A program made the position numbers and the translations under genes. From Piezodorus guildinii (taxonomy: Eukaryota > Arthropoda > Insecta > Hemiptera > Pentatomidae), in contig CM041292.1 in NCBI GenBank assembly GCA_023052935.1, forward strand, positions 100,790,426 to 100,854,425: a DNA stretch of 64,000 nt. Reading direction: 5' to 3'. How positions within the stretch are numbered: position 1 is the stretch's first letter; each line of letters opens with the position of its first letter. This document shows positions 11,446-23,474 of this stretch, piece by piece. The notes beneath the pieces are model-generated. The model was not told the origin of the DNA. It searched no databases and saw only the letters and a list, made by a program, of their open reading frames with translations.

Positions 11446-11478
<33 letters not shown>
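11058..11478 (+). other. CR1-like 3' UTR with terminal hairpin and (TTA)n tail
   Basis: T-rich untranslated region. Near its end lies the self-complementary 'gggacttgtccc' (11418-11429), followed by 'agaataaa' and then (TTA)n from about 11448 to 11472. The same hairpin and AATAAA arrangement is found at 24332-24356 and, on the minus strand, at 55232-55243. It is probably the signal recognised by the element's reverse transcriptase (inference). Confidence 0.75.
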
Positions 11479-11480
<2 letters not shown>

Positions 11481-11483
11481 GAA

Positions 11484-11825
11484 CAGCTGATGCGCTCGAT
11501 GGTAACAGTCATACGTTACTTCGTCTCTCAGATTTTTGCTCTTTTCAGTAGGAATTCGCTTGAGTTCAGTCTGGAAACATCACCAGACTTCAAGAAAACC
11601 ACAGCAGTGAATATTGGAGAAATATCGGTAAGCAAAGTTATAATTTACTAAATAGAATCGCAAAAAGTGAAAGGAGGGTCACTGATCAGTTGATTGCCGC
11701 TAGTTTGGCAAGCTCGGGCTTGCTTTTCTTTAACTTATCTTTCTTTTATTATCTTTCCTTCTCATTCTCATTTCATTATTTTTTTTATTTTTTTTTTCTA
11801 ATCAATGAGATATTTTCATCAAGTT
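11484..11825 (+). promoter_or_regulatory. Jockey 5' leader with probable internal promoter
   Basis: This 342-base leader is shared with copy B (28624-28947) at high identity, including the first ~80 bases ('gtaacagtcatacgttac', 'cgtctctcagatttttgc'). Jockey-type elements carry an internal pol II promoter at the very 5' end (family knowledge). The conserved first bases fit that role, but no promoter element is proven here. Confidence 0.55.
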
Positions 11826-13122
11826 ATGTCCCCAAAAGCTACAAGTAAAAGATCTAGATCTGCAGGTTCAAACTCGTCTCCTACAAAACAGAGACCTCCC
11901 CGTGAAAATAATAAAAAAAATGATTCCACCAGCGACCGCTTCAGCTACCTCTTTAGGATCTGAACCACAGCCCAGCACATCTTCACAAGGATTAACTGAT
12001 GAATCGCCGTTTTTTACACCGAACCCATTTCAGATCCTCCAAAATCAAAATTAAAAAGAAACCATGAAATCTTCTCCTATACCCAGGGAACCACAACCTC
12101 CACCAATTTTTCTTAAAAATATTAAACATTTTCAACTACTTTGTGCGCATTTAAACAAATTAACCGATCCTAATAGTTATTCTAGTATAAGTAGAACCAG
12201 TGATACTGAAATATCCCCGACTACCGCCGAAAGCTACAGAAAAATAGTAAAATATCTGAGTGAGACCAAAGCTGATTTTCATACCTATCAGTTGCGCCAG
12301 GAGAGAGCTTTAAGGGTTGTAATTAGAAACCTACACCCTTTGACACCAGTTACAGCTATCAAAGATGAACTGACGGAGATAGGCTATAAAGTGCGGCAAG
12401 TCACCAATGTCCTAAAAGATAAAATTCCACTGCCTGTATTCTTCGTGGACTTGGAACCATCAGCAGGAGTTGAAAAAATTTACGACCTCAATAGGTTGTA
12501 CTATATTAGTGTAAGAGTTGAGAAACCTTACACTAAGAAAGAAATAGTTCAGTGCCATAATTGTCAGGCATATGGTCATACGAGAACTTACTGCCACCAC
12601 ACACCACGCTGTGTGAAATGCGGCGAGCAACATAAATCAGAAGAATGTACAAGATTAAGATCAACACCCGCTGTATGTGCACTGTGCCTCGAGGACCACC
12701 CGGCTAACTACAAGGGATGTCAAATCTACAAGAGCCTCAAAAGCAGATACCAAAAACCTCAGAATCTGGATGAAACAGCTGAACCAATCAGAAGCAGAAG
12801 ACAACCTTCAAAAACAATTGATTCCAATCTAACATTTGCCCATCTACTTGGAGGTGGGAACCAGAACAAAGAGGCCCTGCCGGAACAACGCATACTTCAA
12901 AATCCTGAAACCCTTCCACAACCACCTATTCTTCAAAATTTAACTAACTCTCAAAAACCTCATCCGAATCAAATTTCTCATATTCCTCCTCCACCAAATG
13001 TCACAGACCTTACAAGTTTGATGACATCCTTAATCACTGAAATCAAATCCCTTGTTATGCCGCTAATATCACTACTTACTAATCTCGTATTAAATTTAAT
13101 CCCTTCATTAAAAAATCCTTAA
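11826..13122 (+). pseudogene. Jockey ORF1 (gag with three zinc knuckles), copy A
   Basis: Start is ATG 11826 ('MSPKATSKRSRSAGSNSS'), the counterpart of ATG 28948 in copy B. A one-base change in the A-run near 11910-11920 shifts the frame, and a TAA at 12052-12054 follows. From 12064 the frame is open to TAA 13120-13122. The N-terminus is Ser/Pro-rich. The middle has the RVVIRNLHP segment and 'VFFVDLEP' typical of Jockey gag proteins. Then come three knuckles: CHNCQAYGHTRTYC, CVKCGEQHKSEEC and CALCLEDHPANYKGC. The protein binds element RNA. The stop codon directly abuts the ORF2 start (TAAATG). Confidence 0.9.
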
Positions 13123-15805
13123 ATGACTACACCTAACTCCTTGTCCATTCTCCTTTGGAATGCGAATGGTGTTAGAAATCACACTGACGAACTTACAGCT
13201 TTATTGCAAGACAAAAACGTTGATGTAGCACTTATTACTGAAACTAGACTAACCACTAAACAGTTCTTTAAAATACCTCAATACGTGACATACCATACGG
13301 ACCACTCAGACGGAAAAGCCCATGCCGGTACTGCTGTCATTGTGCACCAGTCCCTCCCCCACCACATACTCCCAGTTCCCTCCTATGATTTCCTACAATG
13401 CACCGCCATAGTAATCAAGACTTTTTCTTTTCCGATCACCCTCCTATCAGCGTACTGCCCTCCTAAACATTCCATCTCCAACATTCTATTCGAATCCTTC
13501 CTCAATTCCTTAGGAAACCACTTCATTCTGGGTGCAGACATGAATGCTAAGAACCAACAATGGGGTTCCAGATCCACGAATTGTCGTGGGCGGAATTTAC
13601 GGTCTGCACTCAGCTCTGGACGTTTCAACCTCCTGCCTCCTGACTCCCCTACCTACTGGCCAACTGATCCTAACCGTAATCCTGACATCCTTGACTTCTT
13701 CATCCACAGCGGATTAGGCTCCCTAACATGTTAGTGACTCGCCTTGATGAACTGTCCTCTAACCATAGTCCATTGCTCCTTAAAGTATCCCTAATTCCAA
13801 TTCCTAAACCCACCCCACCGTCATTTATCAGAGGACCAGTAAACTGGGACCTTTTTCGCCAAATCCTGGCCAGTGATATTGACCTCAGAGTGAAACTCAA
13901 AACTCCAGATGACCTTGACGATTCCGTAAACACATTCACCATCGCTATTCAACAAGCTGTTTGGACTGCCTCCTCTCCCAAGCACTCCCAGATAAGTCAT
14001 AACCAAAATCATTTACCACAACACCTCATAGACCTCATCCGCACCAAACGCCGAACCAGATCCTTATGGCAACGCACCCGTCACCCCACAGATCGCTGCT
14101 CCTATAACTTTTATTGTAGACAATTAAAGAGGGAGCTGGCGATCTTCCGTTCCCAATCCTTTAGTTCCTTCCTTACTTCACTTTCGGCTTGTGACAATTC
14201 CCTGTGGAATGTCACCAAGAAAATTCTAAAATCCCACCATATTTCCCATCCCCTCCGTCGTAGTAATGGTTCCTGGGCTGCGTCTGATGAAGACAAAGCC
14301 GAGGAACTTGCCAAATACGTTTCCGAAGTCTTCACACCTCATCCAGAATCCCATCCAAACCACACTGCAGTAGTGGAAGAGTTCCTTCAGTCTCCAATCC
14401 CGCTTTCATTACCTCCTAAAGCAGTTAATCCCTCTGAGGTCAAATATCTTCTCTGAAAACTTGCACTCCGTAAATCCCTGGATACGATCTCCTCACTCCT
14501 GTGATTCTCAGACAGCTTCCATCTAAAGCCGTTATATTTCTTACATATATTTACAACTCTATTCTACGCACTACTCATTTTCCTCTCTTATGGAAACATT
14601 CCTCAATAATTCTCTTCCTAAAACCAGGTAAACCTCCTAACACTACGACGTCATATAGACCTATCAGCCTACTCCCAATCCTTTCAAAAATCTTTGAAAA
14701 AATCCTCCTCAAACGAATATTACCTTCATTAGAATCCCACACTATTCCTTCCCATCAGTTTGGATTCCGTTCTCAACATTCAACCGTTCAGCAAGGGCTC
14801 CGAGTCGTTGACCATATTTCCTCTGCCCTTGAGAACAAAGAGTACTGCTCGGGTGCATTTCTGGACATAACGCAAGCATTTGACCGGGTGTGGCACCCGG
14901 GATTACTCTTTAAGCTCAAAAACCATTTACCCCAATCCTTATACCAAGTCCTCCGATCCTATCTATCAAACCGCTCCTTCCGAGTTCGTTGTGGTGCAGA
15001 ATATTCCAATTGTTATCCAGTCAAATCCGGTGTTCCTCAGGGCAGTGTCCTTGGTCCTATCCTCTACAATATATACACGGCTGATATTCCTGTTTGCCCT
15101 AATACTTTCCTAGCAACGTACGCTGATGACACAGCTATCCTATCCTCTCACTTAGATCCCGAAATTCCATCCATAGGCCTCCAAACGCACCTTTCTCAAA
15201 TTGAAGACTGGTGCAACAACTGGAGAATCAAAGTTAATTAATCCAAATGCAAACATGTCACCTTTACCCTTCGAAGACAATCCTTCCCTCCAGTTCTCTA
15301 TAACTCCGTTCCGCTTCCTTTCTCCGACACAGGACGGTATCTTGGATTCCTTCTGGACAAAAGACTAACTTGGAACCCGCATACTAGACTTAAACGACAA
15401 GAACTTAATCGACGATTTAGACAATTATACAGACTACTGAACAGAAATTCTAAATTATCTATCGAGAACAAACTGCTAATATACAAGACAGTACTGAAAC
15501 CTATCTGGACCTACGGACTTGAACTGTGGGGGACAGCCAAATTTTCTAACATCAAACGCATTCAATCCTTCCAATCAAAAGTCCTCCGAACAATAGTTAA
15601 TGCTCCTTATTATGTATCCAACCATACCTTACACGGCGACCTAAATATTCCATTTATTTTAGACCTTATACCATTAAAATTCTCTAAATTCCATCAGAAC
15701 CTTATCCATCACACTAATCCCCTAGCTCAATCTTTATCCAGCTCCACACATCCTTACCATCCTCCTAGAAGGTTGAAACGGCAGTGGCCTCGAGACCTCT
15801 TGTAA
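13123..15805 (+). pseudogene. Jockey ORF2 (endonuclease and reverse transcriptase), copy A
   Basis: ATG 13123 directly follows the ORF1 stop. The endonuclease (LLWNANGVRNH, ITETRLT, GADMNAKNQQWGS) is open to 13734. A one-base loss near 13724 moves the frame. The next part runs from 13728 to a TGA at 14454-14456, and a further one-base loss near 14479 leads into the RT: SYRPISLLPILSKIFE, HQFGFRSQHSTVQQ, GAFLDITQAFDRVWH, SGVPQGSVLGP, and YADD at 15119-15130. A CAA-to-TAA type stop sits at 15239-15241. The frame then continues to 'RRLKRQWPRDLL' and TAA 15803-15805. Lesions were placed by comparison with copy B. Not functional as read. Confidence 0.92.
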
Positions 15806-16187
15806 AATGCATATTGGAGTTCTAGCAATTGCTAGATTCTCCACTCACGTGCTGTATGCTTGTGAATTGTATATAGGTATGAGTGACTTTTGTATATATT
15901 TTTATTGATTTTGTTTTGTATATATTTATATTGGTTGGTTGGTTGTTATATTTTTACTGGCACAAAACATCTCGGTCATCAGTGCCAGACACTCATTTTT
16001 AGAAACTAATTTAAGGTTAAATAATGAACAATTGTTTTACTAAAAAACAAATAACAACAAATAGTTGAAAACAATTAACTAATAAGAATAATCAAATAAG
16101 AATAATCACTAGTAAGAAAAAATGTAACAGCATTAGCAAAAGATAAACATATATCAGGTTAAATAACAAAAAAAAAAAAAAATAATA

Positions 16188-16189
16188 AT

Positions 16190-16226
<37 letters not shown>
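16188..16226. repeat. (TA)n microsatellite in the I-like 3' UTR
   Basis: An AAT-rich run passes into about 17 TA units and then TATG units. Confidence 0.9.
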
Positions 16227-16239
<13 letters not shown>

Positions 16240-16313
16240 ATAAATAAACTTAAAAATTAATTAATTAATTTAGAAAATAAAATAATAATAATAATAATAG
16301 TAAAATACTATTT

Positions 16314-17295
16314 TCAAATCTGCTTGTAAAAGTCCATTTCCGTAAGAAAGCACATCAATTCGTCAATTCTATTTATATCGTTCCCCAAAGCAACCGCGAC
16401 ATTGAGTGGTATTCCCCTTTGGTTCAATTTCCCCGTGTAGAAGGGACATTCCTCGAAAATATGGGTAACTGTCAGGGCTCCCCCACAATGCTGACATCTT
16501 GGGGCAAATCCTTAGATATTAAGTGCCCATGGGTTAACCTTGTATGTCCGATTCTCAGGCGGGCCAGGACCACCTCTCTGCGGTTGATGCGATTTGAGGT
16601 TTTCCAAGACTTTGGCTCACTCTTAATTGCTTTCAGCTTGCTTGGATAGCTGTTTTTCCATGTTTCATCCCATTTTTTAAAAACATTTTCAATTAGAGGG
16701 CGCGCTAGTTCTGATGGTGTTAACAGTGCTTTACCACGACCAGGGAGAGTGAGAGCCTCTTTGGCTGCCTTATCTGCCATTTCATTTCCCATTATCCCCA
16801 TATGACCCGGTATCCAGACATAATGAATTATTTTTCCGTCTTCAGCCATTGATTTGGTCAATTCCAGGATTCTTAAAATTCCTGGATGACTGGAATACAT
16901 ATTGTCAAGAGCTTTTAGAGCGCTCAATGAATCTGAGGCTATGATGACATTTTCTATTGGGAGAGTTCTAGAATAATCTATTGCGATTGCGATCGCATTC
17001 ACTTCAGCAGTATAGACAGAGCAAAATTGATGAAGCTTCGACTTGTAGGTGCAATCTGACGCAACAAAAGCTGAACCAGTGGATGAGTCCGACTTTGAAC
17101 CATCTGTGAATATTAACTTGTGGCTAGGCAATGCGCTGATGATCTTCTCAATGCGTTTTTTGAAATCTTTTGAATTGGAATTCTCTTTAGTAAAGTTTGT
17201 CAATTGAAGATATAGATGGGGTTTTCGAAATGTCCATGGTGGGGTCCTGTTTTCTATTGAATTTATATAAATTAATTTTAACTGGGTAACGGCGG
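16314..17295 (-). pseudogene. I-clade ORF2 C-terminus: RNase H domain and CCHC-like end
   Basis: On the minus strand the open part contains a complete-looking RNase H domain: 'KLIFTDGSKS' (first Asp), 'YTAEVNAIAIAID' (Glu), 'IASDSLSALKAL' (Asp), and 'HMGIMGNEMADKAAKEA' (His and final Asp). After RNase H, 'VVLARLRIGHTRLTHG' leads into 'CQHCGGALTVTHIFEECPFY', but only after a frameshift near 16505; the frame ends at TGA 16314-16316. Non-LTR elements with a C-terminal RNase H belong to the I group and relatives. The enzyme removes element RNA from RNA/DNA hybrids. The upstream endonuclease and RT are absent. Confidence 0.9.
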
Positions 17296-17441
17296 ATATA
17301 TTTATATTGTATTATTATAATATAAATTTATTGTTTTGTACATATCGTGTGAATGCAGTATGAATGTTGTACTTTATCCCTATTAAAAATGTCCTAAATT
17401 GGACAGATTGTAATATTGCTCAATAAAGAATTGTTTAAAAA

Positions 17442-17450
<9 letters not shown>

Positions 17451-17481
<31 letters not shown>

Positions 17482-20400
17482 AATAGTAAATATTTCTAAT
17501 ACTAATGATTGAAAAAAAAAAGTAGAGAATGGTAATAAAAATAAAATGATCATTCAAAGATCATCTACACAGCTGCGACTAAGAAAATAAATATACCAAG
17601 CTTATGAATAAAGTTGGAAGCTGATATTTAACTTCGCCACTCTTTTATTAAATATTGATGCTAAAATGTTATCTTTAGGCGCAAAAGAACAATTTTATCT
17701 AAGTTGAGTGGGTACTTACACATAAAACCACTATGCTTATTTAATTTTAAGAAACACTAACAAATAGCTTAACAATTATATGACATTTTTGTTCGATTTA
17801 CACATTCTGCATTTAAAACTGGATCTAGTCAGGGCTCTAAATAAATTAAATGGACTTTAAAACTGTATTATAAAATGAATTCCAAATGTATGATATAATT
17901 ATATAAATGCACAGGTAAAAGTTTTGTAGGATATATGACATTAATTTTTTGCTCTTATCAATTCACAATAATTTTTGTTTTAGGGACAGGATCAAATGTC
18001 AATCCTGTCTATTTGTCAAACCCAATATTTTGTTATAACTGGAATTCTATTAATTTTCTATCTCCTCTGAGCAAATTGAGTGGCATTGAATATATTGAAA
18101 TCTATCTCATTTTCGGATTTACAGATCAGGAGTATCCAAAATGTAAAGATAAAACAATCTGTAGTCTTAAAAGAAGTTATATAAATAGTAAAAAGTTTGT
18201 TTTTTTAAATCAAATGTATTTTGAACTTTTCCGTTTTATTAAATCGTTATAGACAAACCAAATCATCTTGATTTACCAAATAAAAATTTTACAAATTCTT
18301 GGTCTATAATAATTATTTATTATAATTTAATCTTCCTTAACAGGGTTAGTACCTTAAAGGACTATTTAATATTTCATAGTTATTAGTTATAATTCAATCA
18401 TTATTGACCCCAAAAATCTAAACGACTGACACCTAAGATCGTAAATAATATATCTCATACTCAATCTGATAAATATATATGTCATAAATGTTTCCTTAAC
18501 AGCACCATTCGCAGAAACCCAAGGTTTAGTTCCAAGAGCTACATGATTTACATTCTAGTCAATTGGATATGTTTAAAATTAAAGAAGAAAATGACTACCA
18601 ATTATCTAGTGAACTCAGAATGTCAATTTAGAATAATAAATTAGATAAACCTTAAATCGAAATAACGGGAATGATCCATTTTTTTTTTTTTTTTTTGAGC
18701 AGAGCAAAACAACGTTAGACCTATTCTAAATTCAATCTGTTAATGTGAAGGTCAGATTTATAATGCTCCTAAAGGTACATTAAAACCTTTTTTTTGATAC
18801 TGAGAGCATGAAATGGCTAGTATTACCCCGATTAGCAAATAAATACTTCTTAAATAATAACTTTGACAATGGAGCCTCAGAACTCACGATTACTCTTAGT
18901 AACAAAATTATAATCAAATCATCAATTAGTCATTTTCGATTTTTAGGATAAAGTTTATTTAATAATCTCAATTATTCGGTTACTAAAAGTGAAATTTTAA
19001 AAGTCATAATGATCAGAACTTTTGGGAATCCTACAATTTGTTATACCAAATTAACAAAAAATTTGACCATAGGTACCTTATAAATCAAGTATTTTTTTGA
19101 AAACATAATCGAAAATTCAATTGAAACTAATGGAAATGGAGAAAACTTCTCATACACGAATATCTGATAAAATCAAAATATAGATGTTTAATGAAATAAA
19201 AATAAAACATGACATGATTCAAACTTATTTTACATAATCTTTAAAAATATCAACATTTAAAATTTGAATTAATTTATATAGTGTTATGAAGAGATTCAGA
19301 AAAAAAAAAATGAACTGGTACATTATCGGAATATGCTTCCTTATAAAATAAGTTACATTAAAAAAATATAGTTACGTGCACGTAAATATATTTCAAAGTT
19401 TCTTTACAACCTAAGGATAAAAACACACCTGGTAACGATTTACAATTTAGAAATTTCTTATACGATATCACAAAGTGTTAAGTGTTCTTTGTCGCAAGCA
19501 AACCAAATCCATTGAAATTAAAACATAGATATAAAAAAGAAATAATAGATTACGGTAGGATTGGGTCTGGATGAAGTATTGCGGAAAAATGGACAACGTA
19601 GACCGAACCAAAGGGAAAGTTAGTAAAAAGAATATCTCAGGGAATTTTCATCTTAAAGTATAAGCGAGAGATTAATATTGTTAAAGCATTCCAATAAGGA
19701 AAGATGTACCTGTGCCCTGCTTACTCCATCAATAGGTCCCGTAATAAAGAAATCTTCCAAAAATGCTATGATACTCACTGTTCATTAAATTGTGATTAAT
19801 GGATTACTCATACCAACCATTCAGTTCTGTGCGATACATATTTCTGAATGATCATTTTATCTGCAAATTGGAGGTATTGAATCAGTTATTAGACAGATCA
19901 CATAACTTTAGTCCGTAAATCATTTATATTATTATTTAACTTATTTCATATCGGTATATGAACTTTTGTCATTGATCCTTTAGAAAACAAAACAAACTTT
20001 ATAAAGAATTTAACGTTCACTACTCAATTTAGGATTCTGATATTTTAAGTGAGGATCAGGCATGTTAAGGAGGGCTTATAACTTTTGAGTAATTAAGGAG
20101 CTAAGGAAAGCGAACCAGTTAAAATAAAAAAGATTCAAAAAGGATAATAAAGGATGATGTTTTAATGATTTAAAACACAATAACTCGGCAAATTCTAGAC
20201 ACATTAAAATGATTCATTTGTAAAGAATTAATTGGGTTGTAGCACATAGAATGTACCTAGAAGAAATTTTAAAAAACAAGATCAAATTTAAATATTTTAT
20301 ATTCAAAGAGTTTACTATAATTTCCGATATATTTAGGCAAGTATAGACAGGATTTCGGCTAGAAAAAGGTGGGGTAAATTTAATTTTTAGGTCCCATTGT

Positions 20401-21241
20401 TAACCCAAGTTTTCACACTTTTCGCCCTCGAGCGTTTTCCGCCATCTTGAAAAAAAAAACATCTAAAAAAGGAGCACTTTTTTCCTACTAAATCTTTTTC
20501 TGGACTTTTTATAGGAAACTTTGTCGTAAGCTATTTTAAATAACAATAAATTTCCTAAATGTTTGGTATGTAACATGTTGAAAAATTCGAAACACCTATT
20601 GAGATACGTGGGCGTCAATATTGTAAATATTGTAAAAAAAAAAAAACAGTACATGACAGAAAAGTCGTAACTATTTTGGTGTGCAGTTTATTAAAAAATA
20701 CAAAAAAAACAATATTTTATAATATTTAATTTCTAATAAGTAATATGTATCAGATTATTACTTACTCCTAACATTTTGGGTATGTTACTCCTAACATACC
20801 CTAAGAAATGATGAAATAACATTTTTATTGAAAGTGCTCTGTTAATAAACAGTAAAATACTCCGTTTTAATTAGATCTTCTAAATAATATTATTATCTTT
20901 AAACCGTTGTGATGTATTTTCTAGGGAAAGAAAAGCGTTTTTGAAACTAGTAAGAATACATTTCCAATATATTACTTTTATTGTTAATATATTAACTTTT
21001 AAAAAAATAAAAAATACTTTAATGATACACAAAAAAATTTAAGTTACCTTCTGCCAACGGCTTACCAAGTTCTCTATCCCAGATTAGAAAAACATTGAGT
21101 CACGTGTTAAAAGAAATTCCGAAAACCCATTTTTAACGTCTAAATCATTGGTAAACAATTTTCCTTACAATTAGCTGTTTCGAAACTCTTAAAAAAGGTA
21201 GTCTGTAGAGGATGGATCAGGGAAATATGTGGGGATGGATT
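17451..21241. other. Long AT-rich interval without supported features
   Basis: Begins with (TA)n at 17451-17478, right at the Jockey poly(A) end. The rest is AT-rich DNA with T-runs (18679-18696). A 105-codon frame at 17935-18252 has no recognisable domain and composition like the flanks. I see no gene, tRNA or transposon end here. Confidence 0.45.
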
Positions 21242-21242
21242 A

Positions 21243-21393
21243 GTGGAATGTACATTATCATCGAAAAAACAATTGGATCACCTTTAAAATTTGAGGTTCA
21301 CATTTGAAGATGCTTATAATTCAAATATCAGATAAAAAATTTTACGTTTTCCTCGACTTTTCATTTATTTATTTTTAATTTAACACAAAAAAA

Positions 21394-21464
<71 letters not shown>

Positions 21465-21651
21465 TATTGTAAGGAGTTAATTATTGTAAATTAATATATA
21501 TAATTAATTTTTTGGTGTTGAATTAAAAATAAATAAATGAATAGTCGAGGAAAACGGACCATTGGATTTTTTATGTGGTATTTGAATTATAAGGATCTTC
21601 AAATGTGAACCTCGAATTTTAAAGTTGACCCAATTGTTTTTTCGATGACAA
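21243..21651. mobile_element. Foldback MITE around a (TA)n core
   Basis: Arms of about 150 bp (21243-21392 and about 21490-21651) are reverse complements with few mismatches, for example 'cattatcatcgaaaaaac' against 'gttttttcgatgacaatg'. The centre is a (TA)n tract (21393-21468). Both outer ends abut a TA dinucleotide, as expected for a Tc1/mariner-type MITE. No coding capacity. Confidence 0.8.
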
Positions 21652-22409
21652 TGTATATTAATTGAAAAAACATGATTAAAAATAGTAATAATGTAACTTA
21701 TAATTTAGTAATACATATAGATGGATTGCTATTAAAGATAATATTTAGGAAGGCAAATACATGAGATATTTACACACCGCTCCTTACAATACAAAAGTTG
21801 ACATTTTGTGTATTTACATGGGGATTATGATAGAGATTTTTTTAACCTACGCTTTTATTAGTAAGTTCAATTGTCGGCAAGTCCGAAATCGCGTAAACAT
21901 ATAATGAATCCTTCTTTTCTTAAATGATTACGAAGATTATTTTTAATTTTCAAAACTAGGTAACCTGTGAATTTTCTCGGGGCCTTTATTTAATTGTCAT
22001 GCTTCAGAAGTTTAAGGAACGTTAATCCTCAACGCTTATTCTATCGTTGGGATCCAGGCATGCTTCAGGTGGAAGTTTCTCTTAGTTCTAAACTTCATAT
22101 TTCTTGATAAATGGCAGAGGTTTAGAAACCCCTTTCGTCTTACTACTGGTGAGATCTTAACGTAAAACATCTGATGAATTTTTTTTTAATCAAAATTGTT
22201 TACTTTTTTTTTAATAGCTACTTTTTACCGCTAGAATAGAGAGCGCCAAATTGCATTCTCATTATATCCTACAAAATAATAGAAATAGCTAAAAAAGTAT
22301 GCGGGTGTGTATGGTAAACATCTGTTCATCCTGGAAAGGTAAAATTTAGGACTTCCACTTTAGCATTGTCCAACTAACCACAGAAACGTAAAAGTGTTGT
22401 TAAATGAAC
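21652..22409. other. No recognisable feature
   Basis: AT-rich sequence. Nothing supported. Confidence 0.4.
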
Positions 22410-22516
22410 ATGAATCTGAGTGGCTAGTGCGCTAGTCTACCGCACCAAAGGTTGTGAGTTCGAATTCCAGTCCTGAGAGGATATTTTCAACCCGTCTGCC
22501 AATTGATGGCTACAAA

Positions 22517-22551
<35 letters not shown>
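22410..22551 (+). mobile_element. tRNA-derived SINE with poly(A) tail
   Basis: An A-box-like 'tggctagtgcg' (22421-22431) and a B-box-like 'gagttcgaattcc' (22456-22468) are spaced as in a tRNA promoter. They are followed by a short unrelated body and a run of 34 A (22518-22551). The sequence does not fold as a full tRNA, so I read it as a SINE. The left boundary is uncertain. The 5' part 'gcgctagtct' is shared with the SINE at 49537. Confidence 0.65.
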
Positions 22552-22552
<1 letters not shown>

Positions 22553-23329
22553 GCTATGAATGAAGACCCTAACGTATATAGTATAATCGAGAATATCGGT
22601 GTGGAATCTTTGGAAACCATAACCAAAGCCAAGTACCTCCACGGCCTGTCATACCGACCGATAAAAGCAATTTTTTTAAACGTAAAACTTTTGAGTTTTG
22701 AAACGACAGTGTTTTGAGTATGATGTGGTGATATATGTGTTTTAGATAGTGTTGTAGCGATATAATTGAAATGGTGAGGCGATTATAATCTTTAATCTAA
22801 ATGTGGATAAATAAAAAAACAAAATCTGGTATGGGTAATGATGTAATCTGAACTATATCAACTGTATAGTGAGATGTATTTATCAGAAAGAAAGCTTGAT
22901 AGAACAGAACGTAGAGCGAGGGAAAGAATGAGGTAGCGATAAGAACACAATATCCATAGGATCAGATAACATAGTATGTACCGCGAGAGTTGAACGATAA
23001 CTGTAGCAATATTATCAATAAACCCGATTGATGGCCCAGCTATCTTAACAGTAGGGTAAGAGTTTATAAGGGCTACCAGAGTATTTCATCTAATACTACC
23101 AAGATTCAACAAAAATACAATGAATTAGGATTGCAAAGGATGTACCGCACTTGGAAACAGAATAAACAAAAGAATTAGTCTATCTTACTCAAGAAAATTT
23201 AATAGATGAGGAACTTCCTTTTCCTTATAAATAAAAAAAACCAAACATTTTTTAACGAGCAATAACATATTTTATTTAATCAAAGACTTTATTCAAAACA
23301 GTATTTACATAAAATATTAATAAATTTCC
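22552..23329. other. No recognisable feature
   Basis: AT-rich sequence without coding signal. Confidence 0.4.
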
Positions 23330-23395
23330 AGAAGTGGCTCTTCTGGTAAGCTCATTTTGATGAAAAAGTTGCTGTAACATCTCAAGCTTTTAATT
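23330..23395 (-). repeat. Short TACT-repeat fragment
   Basis: 'tctggtaagctcattttgat' followed by 'gaaaaagttgctgtaacatc' is the reverse complement of the segment around 39370-39410 of TACT-repeat copy 1. Only this piece is recognisable. Confidence 0.6.
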
Positions 23396-23474
23396 AATAA
23401 TTGTATTTTAAAATTTGAGAACCCACAACCATACAAAAGACATCCATATTGTATTTATAATGTCTTTTAAGATT

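Larger units (their letters stand above)
5475..11478 (+). mobile_element. Nearly complete CR1-like non-LTR retrotransposon
   Basis: In order: a 5' leader (about 5475-5894, left end uncertain), ORF1 with a PHD-type finger and coiled coil, a tandem-repeat reading frame, ORF2 with endonuclease and reverse transcriptase, and a 3' UTR ending in a small GGGAC/GTCCC hairpin, AATAAA and a (TTA)n tail instead of poly(A). The microsatellite tail, the C-terminal WNS motif and the ORF1 type fit the CR1/Kiri/L2 group; the exact clade is unresolved. Known lesions are one frameshift in ORF1, one stop in the repeat frame and one stop in ORF2. Jockey copy A starts within a few bases of its tail. Confidence 0.85.
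15934..17295 (-). mobile_element. 5'-truncated I-like retrotransposon nested in Jockey copy A
   Basis: The insert is flanked by a 14-bp direct repeat 'atatatttatattg' (15920-15933 and 17296-17309), a clear target-site duplication. It lies antisense. Its 3' end on the minus strand is a 'gtgccag'-containing UTR with an (AACC)n tail, a tail type seen in arthropod I-clade elements. Only the RNase H end of ORF2 is present, as expected for a 5'-truncated insertion. Confidence 0.9.
11484..17450 (+). mobile_element. Jockey-clade retrotransposon copy A, full length but broken
   Basis: Starts with 'cagctgatgcgctcgatg', the same 5' terminus as copy B at 28624, so both are full-length at the 5' end. It contains ORF1 (gag with zinc knuckles), ORF2, a 3' UTR with 'caataaag' and a poly(A) tail (17437-17450). 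An antisense I-like element (15934-17295) splits the 3' UTR. It lies immediately behind the CR1-like tail, in a TA-rich target. It carries at least three frameshifts and three nonsense codons. Confidence 0.92.

Noticed and set aside
17935..18252. 105-codon frame in the AT-rich interval
   Set aside because: No recognisable domain, and composition matches the flanks.
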